Below are positions 10,766 through 21,958 of a stretch of DNA of 64,000 nt, in pieces. This DNA comes from Nautilus pompilius (taxonomy: Eukaryota > Mollusca > Cephalopoda > Nautilida > Nautilidae): NCBI GenBank assembly GCA_018389105.1, contig JACATO010000132.1, forward strand, positions 3,546,501-3,610,500, read 5' to 3'. The position numbers were made by a program, and so were the translations under genes. Position 1 is the first letter of the stretch. Each line of letters starts with the position of its first letter. The notes under the pieces were generated by a model. It was not told the origin of the DNA, ran no database searches, and was given only the letters and a program-made list of their open reading frames with translations.

Positions 10766-12021
10766 GAATGGGGGGATTCAAATAAATATAAACTATAAAG
10801 TAGGGAACCGGAAGAAAAATGAGCGGATCCTGCCTAACATTGTACGGCGGTAAATTACGCATTGCGAAAACAAAAACAAAAAAGAATTTTCCTCCAGCTC
10901 CAGACTTCTTCCGAAGGAATGATCTATACGTACTGCAGCGGGCAATTGTTTTAATCAGGACTTGGCGGGGTCTCTCCAGCCAGAAGTGTGTTGTGGCTGC
11001 AGTAATGTACGTCCCCTACCGGGTGATTGAGAGCAACCCTGACAAATTTGTGCTCGTGATTTTCTCAACATATTTCAACCCAGCTGCCAATTACACCGAC
11101 GTTCATAAACTTCTCTCCCCCTTTTTTTTTACCCCCTTTCTTTTCCGAACGCGTTTGTTCGCTTTGAAAAATGTGTAACGTCAAGTGGCAGTTGTCGGAG
11201 CCAGCGCCATGTCAAACCGCGGGTTGTACCAAACCCAGGGGGACTTTGCCTAATTCCTGTCCCCCTGACACAAGCCATTTGTATCTGACCACGATATTAC
11301 CACGGCTACCAGATAAATGGACCGGGCATCACGAGATAATCTCAGAAAATGGATACCTCCTGTAGACATTCTTCTCTTTCCCGAGAATGGAACTCGGCAT
11401 AAAATGAGTTATGGCCGAGCCTGGTGGGGGGGCTCTCAGGGATCACGCCATCCTTTCTGATTGTCTGTCTCTGTCGCTTTCTGACGTCTTCTTTCTATTC
11501 TTCATAATTAATTGATGGAATGCATACCGATATATCCTAATCATAAAACCTATTTGTTTCTTCTTTTTAAAGTATTTTTGAAAGATTTATTTAGATTTAT
11601 TTTTTTTGGATGACTGATGCCTTGTATTGCCTTAATTAATTAATGTTTTCAGTGGTATTTCAAGTGGGAGGAAATATTGGAGAACAAGCGTTTCTTGTTG
11701 TAGCTTAATTCGAAGATAGTGAAGCCGTTGAGAGAAGGCAGCGAGAATCAGTCGTGTTGTCGCCTGTCGAGTCCGGTGCGAGATGAAATTACGATCCTTA
11801 CCGATTACTAATCCGGGTCACTATGTAGCCACAGAGCGCTGGAATAAAAACTTTGTGATAAATGTAATTTCAAATTGAAGAGAAGATATTGCAAGATGCT
11901 AAACGCATTCTAGAGAGGAAAAAGGAAAGCAGCTGGTATCTGTTTACGTAACTATATGTACGTACATGCATTAGCTAAAAGGAAAAACGGGTTTTCATTT
12001 TATTTGCCATGCTAATTTATC
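10766..12021. other. Unannotated stretch
   Basis: The frame at 10819-11178 (119 codons) has no recognised domain and ends in a poly-T derived FFFT run. The remaining 0.8 kb is AT-rich with TTAATTAATTAATT near 11630. No repeat or RNA gene was seen. Confidence 0.4.

Positions 12022-12091
<70 letters not shown>
12022..12091. repeat. (ATT)n microsatellite
   Basis: About 23 uninterrupted ATT units followed by TTGTTTGTTT. Confidence 0.97.
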
Positions 12092-13096
12092 TGTTTGTTT
12101 TACAGCAAAATGAAAAGGTAGAGGTAAGGTAATGAATGTAGTTACTCATACATATCTGGTTGTGACGTCACATCTGAGCTGTCACGCAACTCGCCGCCGC
12201 TCTTCTCAAGGCTGCTATCAATTACTATATAAAATTATTTAGATACACCGGTTAGCTCTGTTGACTTAAGTCACACTCTGAACAAATAAAACTTTTAATT
12301 AAAAAATAACAAATTAAATTCTGAAATTAAAGACCAGTTTAAGGGCATGATAATTTAAAAGGAAAATTAGCAGAGTTCGTGATGGGATCTACTTCTAAGA
12401 TTTGCGTCCGCCACAAGTCAGTTAAATGGACCTCCGCGTGGCGATCCATCGTCATCAATACCATTTAGCTCACTGCGCCCTTTTTTGTTTTTTTTAGCCA
12501 TTGTGCAATTTTATCTTTGAACACCTTTACATTTGAAGCCAATTATCTGCGGTGCGCTTCGCGTACTAGCTTTCCGTGCCTGTCTGTCAGAAATACCGGT
12601 AAGAGAAGAACGCGACAGCAAAATTTCTGAACCAGAATGTCTAACCTTCCAGGGAGGCTGCCTTTTCTCGACAGTAGAATGGCGTCAGGATGTAGCCCTC
12701 TTTGTGTAATCTGGTATATGCATAACATCTGAGAACGTAATTTTCTTTATTTAGCAGCAGTGGAAAATATCCCTTATTCCTTCACCAGAAAAGAACAAAG
12801 AACGACACGAGTCTTAGAAACATGCAGTGTGGTGATGGAATTTGATGGAGTAGAAAAGAACTAAGTAAAACAGATTAATAATAATGTTAATTAATATATC
12901 TAGAAAGTTGGACAGATTTGTAATAAGACTGGATGAGCTGCTTGATAAACTGACTTAAAAGCGAGAATTTTTGTATTGATGAGAGGAGGCAAAGGTAACA
13001 CTTCGGTGACTAAGAAGACAGTCCAGACGCGGTATTAGAGTATCGTGTTCCGCCAAGGCACATGTCTATCAGACGTTCTTTGTCGAATAAGGAGTC
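12092..13096. other. Unannotated stretch with one CRE palindrome
   Basis: TGACGTCA lies at 12163-12170, followed by CATCTGAGCTGTCAC. No other structure was recognised. The frame at 12543-12728 (minus) has no motif. Confidence 0.45.
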
Positions 13097-13215
13097 TTAA
13101 CGTGCTGGCTAGAGCAGCCGGTCAGCCAAGACCGGGTGCCTGAGTTCGAATCCCGATCAAAACTGGCTCGGTTTGGCATACCTTCCTAGTATAGTTTCTC
13201 TCTTCGCTTCGCCAA
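13097..13215 (+). repeat. tRNA-derived SINE copy
   Basis: TGGCTAGAGCAGCCGG (A-box side) is followed by GAGTTCGAATCCCGA, a near-perfect Pol III B box at 13142-13156. Next come CTCGGTTTGGCATACC, TTCCTAGTATAGTTTCTC and CTTCGCTTCGCC. These words define the body shared with the copies at 5400, 15405, 25533, 38283, 40411 and 45308. The B box is the best preserved in the window. A genuine tRNA is unlikely because the flanks cannot form an acceptor stem. Confidence 0.7.
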
Positions 13216-14060
13216 CCGGCTACGCGAATTTCTTGCCACCTTTGGAAATAGGGAGAGTTTTAGCAGGTGTTTCCGACACGTATGGTAGAGTTTCGGCCGG
13301 AAAATTTAGACTGGGTCGCACCTTGCTGGCGTTCAAGAGCTCCCCCTCCAACCTAGTTCGGTCGTCCAGACAAACGCTCAAAATTTTCCTCTTCTAGCTT
13401 CCCTTCTGTGAGAGGTCGTTAAACTTCAAAAGTCAGGTCAGAGTTCGCCGGGAAGAAGAGCGTTAAAGCTAAGAAAGGCGCCATCCTTTAGTGCCACTAA
13501 TGTCTGTACTTTGGTATTGGTCAGCTGCAGTTCTCTAAGTGTCTCAAGACGTCACAACATTGTGACGTCATTTCTGTGCCATTCTGTAACGCGCGGCTTT
13601 TACCTTGGTTAAATAGCTGCCGGCAAGCCGTAGTCTTTCCTGATAGCATAATGGCCAAACCATGTAATGACATTACAGATGATCATCATATTCTCGAAGC
13701 TCCGTGGCGACATAAAAGGTCTTAGCTATTAAAGCTGACATGTTTAAACATAGCATTCATTTCGCTCCTTCGCCTGTTTGGAAATTATTTAAAGACAAAT
13801 TATCATCCTGGCTCTGTGCGAGCCTCGCTTTCGGATCGCTTTGGAAAGAAAACTGGATATGGTATTTTTAGAGACGAAACGGGCTACGCTGTACCACACC
13901 ATCCACTGTAGATCGCAGCTTGGTACTGTATAGCTATAGGATGTAGCAACGATTTGGAAAATGGTTCTTTATATGATTTTTTTTATATTGATTACCCCCT
14001 ATTCTTCTTTTACTTTATAAAATTAACCTTTAATTTTAATATTATTAATTACTAATTAAT
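13216..14060. other. Unannotated stretch with one CRE palindrome
   Basis: TGACGTCA occurs at 13563-13570, with a partial copy (GACGTCAC) 16 bases upstream. The region before 13400 may contain the 3' end of the preceding SINE. No coding signal was seen. Confidence 0.45.
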
Positions 14061-14087
14061 TATAATAATAATAATAATACTAATTAA

Positions 14088-14123
<36 letters not shown>

Positions 14124-14124
14124 C

Positions 14125-14174
<50 letters not shown>

Positions 14175-14176
14175 TC

Positions 14177-14216
<40 letters not shown>
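14061..14216. repeat. (AAT)n compound microsatellite
   Basis: This is an ATA/AAT repeat of about 155 bp with several interruptions (ATAATCATAA and similar). It lies directly upstream of a LINE fragment. Confidence 0.95.
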
Positions 14217-14218
<2 letters not shown>

Positions 14219-14228
14219 GGAAATGTTT

Positions 14229-14530
14229 CTATCAAATGTTTCTATCAAGGAAACAGAGAAGCTGTCAAAATATAAGGGTCACGAAATAGAAATTACCAAA
14301 ATGAGGGAGATGAAAATACAGAGACTGAAGAAAGGAGCACCTGGACTTGTTAACAAAACGATGACGAACAACATCAGCCAGATCCCTGGCTAAAACGATA
14401 TTGCAGAAGTCTAGAAAAATGTTCTGCTTGGAACATCTCGTACGTTTTGAAAACAGTTTCCATCATTTAAACTCCGGCATCAAACCTAGGACCATGGACA
14501 TATCATGATATAACTAATAATAATCTAATA
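14229..14530 (+). pseudogene. LINE ORF2 tail fragment
   Basis: One frame reads NVSIKETEKLSKYKGHE, continues with IEITKMREMKIQ, and later ISQIPG and AEV-KNVLLGTSRTF. From memory, invertebrate LINE proteins commonly carry, after the reverse transcriptase domain, a tail of the form (K)EKxxKYxDLxxEIxRMW ... IPG ... IQKxxLLGTAHILRK. The match in order and spacing is good, but the central IPVVIGALG-type block is missing or diverged, and three in-frame stops break the frame between about 14390 and 14460. An AT-rich end with AATAATAAT follows near 14512-14530. The copy is old and inactive. The LINE clade is not certain. Confidence 0.52.
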
Positions 14531-15404
14531 ATGATCAACATCGTCATCATCGAAGGGCTGGCTGGCCATCATACTAAAAGGACACGTGACAAATTAGCAA
14601 TTTTTAAATTCTGCTTATGAAACTAGAAAGTAGGATCACCGTTTTTTTGTTCATATTATGTATTGGCAATTGTTCGCATTTCATGTAGTAAAGTCGGCCT
14701 TTAACGTTTGCAGACAGGTGGCGCTGAGGTGTCTGGACAACCGTTCCGCATAATAAATCCGGAACTACATGACGGTTTCCCTAGTTTGCTGTCCGGTGGC
14801 TCTTCGGCGGCGCGACACGAACAAATCGGGTTACTTCTGTTTATATACATTCTTGAATAAAAGTAGCAAAATTTTCAAATTAAATAACAAAATAAACGCT
14901 TATAAATCGGCACGATTCTGTCTACCGATCTCCACAGCACCGGAGTTATTATCAGATGTCTTTTACGGCTCCTCCAGAATCTCAATTTGTTCTGTCTGTT
15001 GCCGGTCCGGTATTTATCTTCCTCCTCCTCCCGACACTGATGCTCCACTTGAAGCAGATCTCATGGCTGACCGATTCGTCAGAATAATTCGATTCTTCCA
15101 AAGAAGTCACCACGTACTAAAAGCGATTCCGCTTCCGACAGTCAGCTCTGGTATTTCCGGAAAGCGTTCGTTGGCGAATTAGTTTCATTAATTAATTTAC
15201 CCTAAATAATAATAGTTAAATAAAATTTACTGCATAAATAAATATTGGTATCGCTAGTGTGGGACCTTTAAAAAGAAATGTTTTGTTTGTAGTTCACCTG
15301 TCTCAACGAAGAAGACTACACCCGGTCGGAAAGCGTAGGCTGAGTTATCCATCAACAGGGGAGAGGAGGGGTGGAGGGGAACCTGAGTGCCCGTGGGGAA
15401 GACC
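14531..15404. other. Unannotated stretch
   Basis: The frame at 14769-15182 (137 codons, plus) is one of the longest here but has no recognised motif, no Kozak context and AT-driven lysine/asparagine composition. It is not called. The rest shows nothing recognisable. Confidence 0.4.
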
Positions 15405-15526
15405 CTAGCGGAAAAGAACGAGAAAAAACTATGGCGGGTACGTATGGCAAAACGAGCCGACCTGAAATCGAACTCCGTCCTTCGACCTGGGCACCGCAGT
15501 AAGTTAAACGCTGAACCCCTGCGGTG
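15405..15526 (-). repeat. tRNA-derived SINE copy, degenerate
   Basis: On the minus strand the copy reads GCAGGGGTTCAGCGTTTAAC (A-box side), GGAGTTCGATTTCAGG (B-box side), then CTCGTTTTGCCATACG and GTTTTTTCTCGTTCTTTTCC. The last two words match the shared SINE body. Confidence 0.58.
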
Positions 15527-15814
15527 ATTTATAGTTTACTGTATTTCTAGTCGGGTTTGTCAGAAGAGTAATAAACGTATAAAAATACCACCCCTAACTC
15601 CCGCGTTATTCTACGTTTGTCTTATTAATATGATAAAGCTGAACAGGAAGTCAGCAAAAACTCAGGTTCTCCTATAAATCACGGTATTTTATTTCCGTTT
15701 GATGGTTATACATAGTATCACATAGAAGGATAATTTTAAAAAGGGGAAATAGGTATTCGTTGCCCTCTTTTATTATAACTTTAAAAAAGGAAGACATGCT
15801 TAAATGGAAAATCT

Positions 15815-16690
15815 TGTCATCAATCTCTAGTGGTGTGTAACAGGGCTCGGTATTGATCCCCTGTTTTTTTTAAAAAAAAATTATATAAATAATATATAAC
15901 AGTGTAGTAGACGCTAGTATTATTAGAAAGTTTGTTAATGAATCCAGACTACCTGCTAGTGCTAAACAGAAAAATTGCAGAAATAGTTCTTAGGTAAATT
16001 TAAATACTTTATTAGATTAATTAATTAAGCAGAAAATTTAATGTAGTTCTAAAAGAAGAAGAAGAGGATAAAAAGCCAAATTTCTAATAGAGGTAATCAT
16101 AGTAATTATAAGGTGATGACACTAAACTGAAAAGGGGTAGTTTCAGAAGAAATTAAGAAGTAATTGTTAAAAAAAAGTCTCCTATATGAACAGCGAGGGA
16201 AAGGAATAGAATGTTAGGGGTTATCAGGCTGAGTGTCAGACATGAAAACGAACAGCTCGTGCTCCACTGAGTGAGCTGTTGGTAGGTGCACATCTCGAAC
16301 ATGCTATGAGTCAGGACTCACTCGAGAAAGGATACCAAATTATTAAAGAGAGTTCAGAAAAGAATTATCGAGATGTTTCCGATACTGCACGATCGAAAAT
16401 ATCAGATTCATCAATTTCGAAGTTTAGACGTTTTTGATGAGACTTAATGGTGTTTTTTTCAAAATAATTAAGGGGGTTGAGCGAGCAGACAAGGAGAGAT
16501 TATTTCGGCTATCCAAAGTTACTAGGGTGGTCATAATTACAAATAAACTCAGATTACAGCACGAATAGATATCAGAAAATATTTTTAGCAATGAAATTGT
16601 TAAGTGGAATAAACTACCGGCAGGTATAGTTAATAGGGTTGATAATTGACGTAAAAATCGCCAGGAAGAAGAAACGTGGAGCGGTCACGT
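15815..16690 (+). pseudogene. CR1/L2/Jockey-group LINE, decayed RT and C-terminus
   Basis: Pieces of a LINE ORF2 follow one another in the correct order on the plus strand but in different frames. SSGV-QGSVL at 15823-15855 corresponds to the RT motif SGVPQGSVLGP, with a TAA in place of the proline codon. FNVVLKEEEEDK at 16037 corresponds to the VxLEEVEEEKDLG block. RNRMLGVIRLSV at 16202 corresponds to NRMLGxIRRNF. GAHLEHA at about 16286 corresponds to RPHLEYA. RVQKRIIEMFPIL at 16349 corresponds to VQRRATKMIPxL. FKIIKGVERADKERLFRLS near 16460-16520 and NEIVKWNKLPAGIVN at 16590-16634 match the C-terminal region (family form VVxxWNxLPxEVVNA). Many stops and frame changes show an old dead copy. 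The N-terminal endonuclease was not found. Confidence 0.72.
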
Positions 16691-17030
16691 GGTGTGGATG
16701 TCTTAGTTTAAAATTATGCCGCTAGACGTCTGTGTTCCATTAAAAAACAACAAACAAACCCCAAAATTATATTAGATTAATAATGTCGCTAAAATTCTTG
16801 ACCCTTAGCTCAAAATAATCAATTCAACAGTCGCTTTATGAAATCGTTTCGGAAAGAAAGCAGACGACACAGATGTCGTAATTCCGGTTGTTTATTTAGA
16901 AACATGACGCGAATGGCGTTGTTAGGGTAACTTAGGGACCGGTACCGCCCGTGGGTTGGGGGGGGGGAGAGACCGCAAGAATTCAAAGCAAAAATAAATA
17001 AATAAAGAGAATTAAATTAAATATGGCACA
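16691..17030. other. Short AT-rich spacer
   Basis: The first 60 bases may be the 3' end of the LINE. A G-run lies at about 16958-16967. Nothing else was seen. Confidence 0.4.
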
Positions 17031-17213
17031 GCGGAAGTGGCATTTTGTGCACGCAAAATACGGTCGGACATATCCGGGAATTTTCGGGTCTGCTCGACTG
17101 ATCGGTCGCCTCTCGAAGTGCACCGCGTGACGTCACTGGTAGATCTCGCCCGCTAAAGGCGGCTAGGGAAACTCAGTGCGTGGGCGGGCGAGCAGATCGA
17201 CTGGGACACAGGT
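17031..17213 (+). promoter_or_regulatory. Promoter-like cluster: ETS, CRE, GC box, splice donor
   Basis: GCGGAAGTGG at 17031-17040 fits an ETS/GABP site. TGACGTCA at 17128-17135 is a full CRE. TGGGCGGGCG at 17181-17190 is a GC box. CAG followed by GTAAAC at 17209-17217 fits a splice donor. The block is CpG-rich compared with both sides and contains no ATG between the CRE and the donor, so it would suit a non-coding first exon. Transcription was not observed, and the coding exons would lie further downstream, where I recognise none. The reading is an inference from motif clustering. Confidence 0.3.
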
Positions 17214-18049
17214 AAACAAACGCGTCGATTTTTGAAGAACGGATTATATAAGAAATGTATGAGATGCTAGAGCGTTTTCTTCTGCCGGTAAAGATACCGC
17301 CGCTGCATGCGACTAAGATTGAACGTCGCTGTCGACTTGGAAGGAATTGGTGGGATTTGGCAAAAGCTGGAGACGCAGTCGGTCCGATGCCTGCTCTCCT
17401 TCCTTTTTTTTCTCTCTGTTGTTCTGCGCTATACAGAGAGACGCGGATACGTTGGCACCTGCAGTCAGAGAACCAGGAAACAGCAGCGCAGGGAAAAAAA
17501 GGAAACATGGGGCGGATAAGTTCGTCACTTAAACATGGCAATGCTAAGTTAATAGAGCAATACTAGCAACAGAGTTAAAGGAACTCGACCGGTCTCTCAA
17601 CTCTCAGATGCTACAATTATCTCGTTCTTGACGTCACAATGTCTGTCTCCAGGACGTTACTAGGACAGCAGCTTCTACATCGCAGACAAACTCGGCACAT
17701 TCAGGGGTTCAAGTTTCATCTGTGAAGGGCCGCCTTCGGCTATGACGGGCGACCCTTACATTTCTGGAGTCGCATTTTTTGTCCCTGTCTTCTTAAATAG
17801 CTGGTGAAAATCCATGAATCTCAAAATTTTCCACCTCACTTGCTACATAAACTGAGTGCAGTTTCCACATTTATCGCAGAATTTGAAAATCACTTTTTAA
17901 AAATATAAATTGTGTAACACAGACGGAAAACAGCAGCACTGATTAAATAACGGGCAGGGGCCATTCAGCTTGAAAATATGGTCCTCACTGGAGAGTTCGA
18001 GTGTTTTGTTTTACAGGAAACCCTGTTCGCCGTGTTTTTGTTGAGTAGA
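17214..18049. other. Unannotated stretch with one CRE palindrome
   Basis: TGACGTCA lies at 17629-17636. Overlapping frames between 17173 and 17566 occur on both strands at once and show no domain, so none is called. The DNA is balanced in composition up to about 17760, then AT-rich. Confidence 0.4.
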
Positions 18050-18214
18050 AAAGTCTACCCCTGTCCCCCTCTCCCCCTTTCTCTGTCTCTCTACCCCCCC
18101 TGTATTGACGTCATCTCTCTATCTCTCTCTTCAACCATCTCATTCTCTCTCTCTAATCCTCATCTCTCTCTCTCTCTCTCTCCCCACTCTCTCTTCCACT
18201 CTCTCTCTCTCTTC

Positions 18215-18255
<41 letters not shown>

Positions 18256-18312
18256 GCCATCTCATTCTCTCTCTTCTACCATCTCTCTATCTCTCTCCTC
18301 CTTTCCTCTCCA

Positions 18313-18356
<44 letters not shown>
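18050..18356. repeat. Polypyrimidine (CT)n tract with TGACGTCA
   Basis: About 300 bases are almost wholly C and T on the plus strand, with many CTCTCT runs and CCATCTCATTCT interruptions. TGACGTCA sits at 18106-18113. On the minus strand it is followed by ATACAG, again like the arrays at 7.1 and 37 kb. Serine/leucine-rich frames across it are repeat translations. Long homopurine-homopyrimidine tracts can form triplex DNA. Confidence 0.93.
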
Positions 18357-18359
<3 letters not shown>

Positions 18360-19583
18360 AAGTGTGTTCCTTTGATATTTTTTTCTGCATTTTTAACCAC
18401 GCGGTGAGTTTAACTATGGCAAAGACGTTAAAGACTGTAACGATGTTAGTACTCAGACTGGAAGACGCTTCCAATACATTCGCGCATTCTCTCTCTTTGA
18501 TTATTCCAGCGGTCTTGAATGAGAATTTCAAGCTCGAATAAACTTGTCGACATCTCAAGTTACCTATAATCTGCTGGATTCTAAAGTCGTTTAAAATTTA
18601 TCGTTATTTATTTTCAGGCAGAATTTTATTCATATTACACATTTTTTAAAAAAAGTAATTGAAACATCAATTTAATTTTTTGAAATTAATTTTTCAAAGC
18701 AAATTCTTTTTGTTAATTTAGGTGAATTGATTTATTAAAACTTATTTATTACAATTTTTAAATGTTAGTCATTAAAATATCTGTTTTTCTTCAAAAATAT
18801 ATATTTGCCTAATTTAATAGTCAAAGTAGATATCTGTTTAACGGGGGCTTAGTTAGCTTGAACAAGATTCCGACGATCAGTTGCCGTTATATAATCCACA
18901 TTAACAAACTCCGATAGCTCGCAGCTCATTAACACAACGAGTGATAGGAGAAAAGAAGTTTCCTTCCGCATCTAAAGGTAGACATGAATAAACTAAGAGG
19001 CTGCGATGTACGAGCTGTGGAATCCATTTTGGGATGTTATCAATAGCAGAATCTATTTACCTGAAAAACTTATTTTCTTTAGAATAAATATATATATTTT
19101 AAAGTTTTCCAAGTACTTTTTTTGTTTGTTGTGCGCTTCTGGCAGAGTCTGTGCGCGTGTCGGGGCTGGTAAAGAAAGCTGGGGGACTTTTCAAAGGTCT
19201 GCTACTCCGATACGCCGGAGCGTTCGCGCAAAGGGGCTGAGTGAGAACCGGGGTCCGGCCAGCCGGTCTCTCGTCCACGCTGACACCCTCTAATATACTG
19301 TTTGCGTTTTTCCAGCCAGATTATTGGCAGCTGTCAGGAGAGCCGTGGAAGGATTAAGACTGTGAATTGGTCTATCGAGCAGCGAGCACCTGTAACTGAA
19401 CAGTCGCAGAAAGCCTAGCGAATGGTCCCGCTGGGACGAAGCGACGCGCACGTGACCGTCCTACAAACAAGGCCGACAACTTTTCCGCCTGACGCGATCC
19501 TGTCAGAAACAAATGTTGCCGACCCAGCTTTCGCGTATCGGCCGTTCTGCTTTGTGTGTCGCTGACTCGATTCCGGCTTAGCA
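18357..19583. other. Unannotated AT-rich stretch
   Basis: Strongly AT-rich from about 18560 to 18840, then balanced and CpG-containing from 19140 to 19580. Frames at 19006-19293 and 19372-19584 (minus) lack motifs. Confidence 0.4.
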
Positions 19584-19620
19584 TCTTCTTCTTCTCTCTC
19601 TCTCTCTCTCTTTTTTTTTT
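19584..19620. repeat. Short CTT/CT and poly-T run
   Basis: CTTCTTCTTCTCTCTCTC grading into ten T. Confidence 0.85.
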
Positions 19621-21887
19621 CGTTAATGCTGGCTGTTTATCGGAACAAAGCAGTTTGTACTTGAAGTATCTCTAACAATGCCAGGCCATAATTTCGAACA
19701 CCCGCCACCTCCCATCAGAATTTATATCGCACAAGGGGTAAACAAGATGGCGGTGATTTCTATAGATGCGAAGTTACGAATATTCCGGGCGACTGCCCTC
19801 GACAAACACTTTCATCTGAACCTGGTGGGATCTTCTACCGGAATGCAAAGGTGGTGAAGGCAAAAAAAAAAAACAAAAAAAATATTATATTATTATGCTC
19901 TCAGCGAGTTAGTGGGTGGCAGGTAGAAAGAAATCAAAACCGTTTCTTTAAAAATTTGCTAATTAAAATACGTTTATAATAAGTAAGATAAAAAGTTTTC
20001 AACAACTGGTATTTCTATCGAGACGAAAGGAAAATAGAATGTTATCCAACAGGTGCCCACACTTTAAAACCTTGTTTTATTGTACGTTGGACGTTAGGTA
20101 TCAGCGATTGAAGTAGGTGACAATATTCAACACAGGACAGACAAGAAAACGAAATAGGTGGGGGGTTAATAAACTGAAACAATGATACCCGATCAATTTC
20201 GCTTTAAAAATATTTAAAGTAAAACTCATTTGTCGCGGAAATCTCTAGCTCTGCGTGAAGTCAAAGATAAAAGATATGGTTGGCACAAAAATAACTGTCG
20301 TCATATTTCCCTCCAAAACATTTTCAAGATTCTTTTCTTTCTTTTTAAAAGTTTATTTTAGTGGGCTAAACTTTACATGAGAGTCTCAGTCAGGCGCGCG
20401 GAGCGGTGGGTAGGACAAATTAGGAAAATAGTTTCTACGAAAGCCGAGGGGTGTCCATGTTGTTCTTACTTCAAGCAAGACAGTGACCGTACACTTGAAT
20501 ATTTGCGAACTCTAACCGTTCTATCCGTTAAAATCGAGTCGTCTGTTCGCGTGCGCCATCTGGCGTAAGTTTTATACAGGGATCGAAATTTTCCCTGTCG
20601 CTTTTCTGACGCGTACTGACAACAGTTATCAGTCTCACTGTTCCTCTTTTCGAATAAAAAGCTTCAAACGCCATCTGTCGAGCACAAGTTCGAGAACTCC
20701 AGTATACCGCTAAACGGAGCTCGAAGGCGGGGCGAGAAGATGCCCGTGCAGAACAGCGCGGAGGAGTAAAAATGCAATACGAGAAATGAATGCGCGCGGG
20801 AGGCGGTTTACAGCAGAAGTAAAAAGCTCCTCTACATCCGCACCCATCACGTCGCGAAGTAGTTCTCTAAATCCGTCGAATTAAAGAAAAGAAAAGAAGA
20901 GATTTTCTGCCTGCGGTTTTTAATTTTTATTTATAGTTTTCAAAATTTTATAAATTTCCGCACTCATTTTTAAAATTTTACATCCAAAACTTTATTTAAT
21001 TCTAGTATAATAAAACTTTAGCTTGTTTCGGTAGATAAAAGGGGTCGTGTGTAGCGCGAGGACCCACCAGGGAAGAGAGATGGCCGTCAGTGGGAATGTG
21101 AGACAGATTAATGTCGCCCACCCCCGTTAACGGGTTTTCTGTTGTTGTTCTGATATTTAACTCTACCCCATCATTAGTGACAGTAGATAGAAATGATAGG
21201 TTTTCCTGTTTATTATTTTTGAAAGTCACTGTTGAGATTCTGTTGTTGTTGTTGTTGTTTGTTTCCTTGGCCGTCCGAAGCTCGGACCTAAAATATTTAA
21301 TATCTTACGTCTGACGTCCTCCAAAGGTCCGAGAGCTGGGAAAGGGTTGGAAACGGACGTCCACACCGCGGGCAGTCCAACGATAGCACCCACCCCGACA
21401 ACCGATCGCCGCCTCTCCCACCCCCAGCCCTGACGTTATAGAATATTCCTTTCCAGTGTTGAATCGTACAGAGAAACCGGCTGCTGCTGCGGTGCTTGAG
21501 CGACGAACCGGTGCAGTTACCAGCGTCCCGTTTTTCGGACTTCGGTAGGTGTGTAAACCAGAATAATCAGCTGGTGCACAGAGCCCGGAGAGGAGTCCAT
21601 ACCTACATCTTGAAACTTTTGCTACTGCTTCGTGTTTGCGGTGAGTGACAACTAATGCGACGATAGCTAGAAACTGGTCCGTCCCCCTTTGTCGCATCGT
21701 CTGTCTTTCAGTCAAAGTTTGTTGCTGGTGCTCTCATTCGCCTTCAAAGGATTTTCGACCTTCAGCTGGAAGCGTGGTAACCAACCCGGGAGAAGAATGA
21801 ATTGTCCTTAGAGGAAAGATTTTTTGACATCAGGTTTTTAGACGAGAAATACGAGCCTGTCTTGACCAGTTCCACAAAGTTAAAAAG
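19621..21887. other. Unannotated stretch with YY1-like ATG and GC-rich patches
   Basis: AAGATGGCGG at 19744-19753 is both a perfect YY1-type motif and a good start context. It opens a 36-codon frame (MAVISIDAKLRIF...) ending near 19857 that I do not recognise. GC-rich patches lie at 20700-20870 and 21290-21560. The minus-strand frame at 21305-21715 (136 codons) has no domain. TTG repeats lie at 21241-21258. Confidence 0.4.
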
Positions 21888-21914
21888 GTGTGTGTGTGTG
21901 TGTGTGTGTGTGTG

Positions 21915-21958
<44 letters not shown>

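Noticed and set aside
10323-10798. Overlapping 136- and 138-codon frames as a gene
   Set aside because: Two different frames are open together over a GC-rich block, which is what low stop-codon density in GC-rich DNA produces.
13097-13170. A true tRNA gene at the best B box
   Set aside because: The A-box side and flanks cannot complete a cloverleaf and the sequence continues into the shared SINE body.
14769-15182. 137-codon frame as a gene
   Set aside because: No recognisable motif; composition follows the local AT content.
17978-18558. Serine/leucine-rich frame of 127 codons and its neighbours
   Set aside because: Translation of a polypyrimidine microsatellite.
21305-21715. 136-codon minus-strand frame as a gene
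   Set aside because: No domain recognised; lies in a GC-rich patch.
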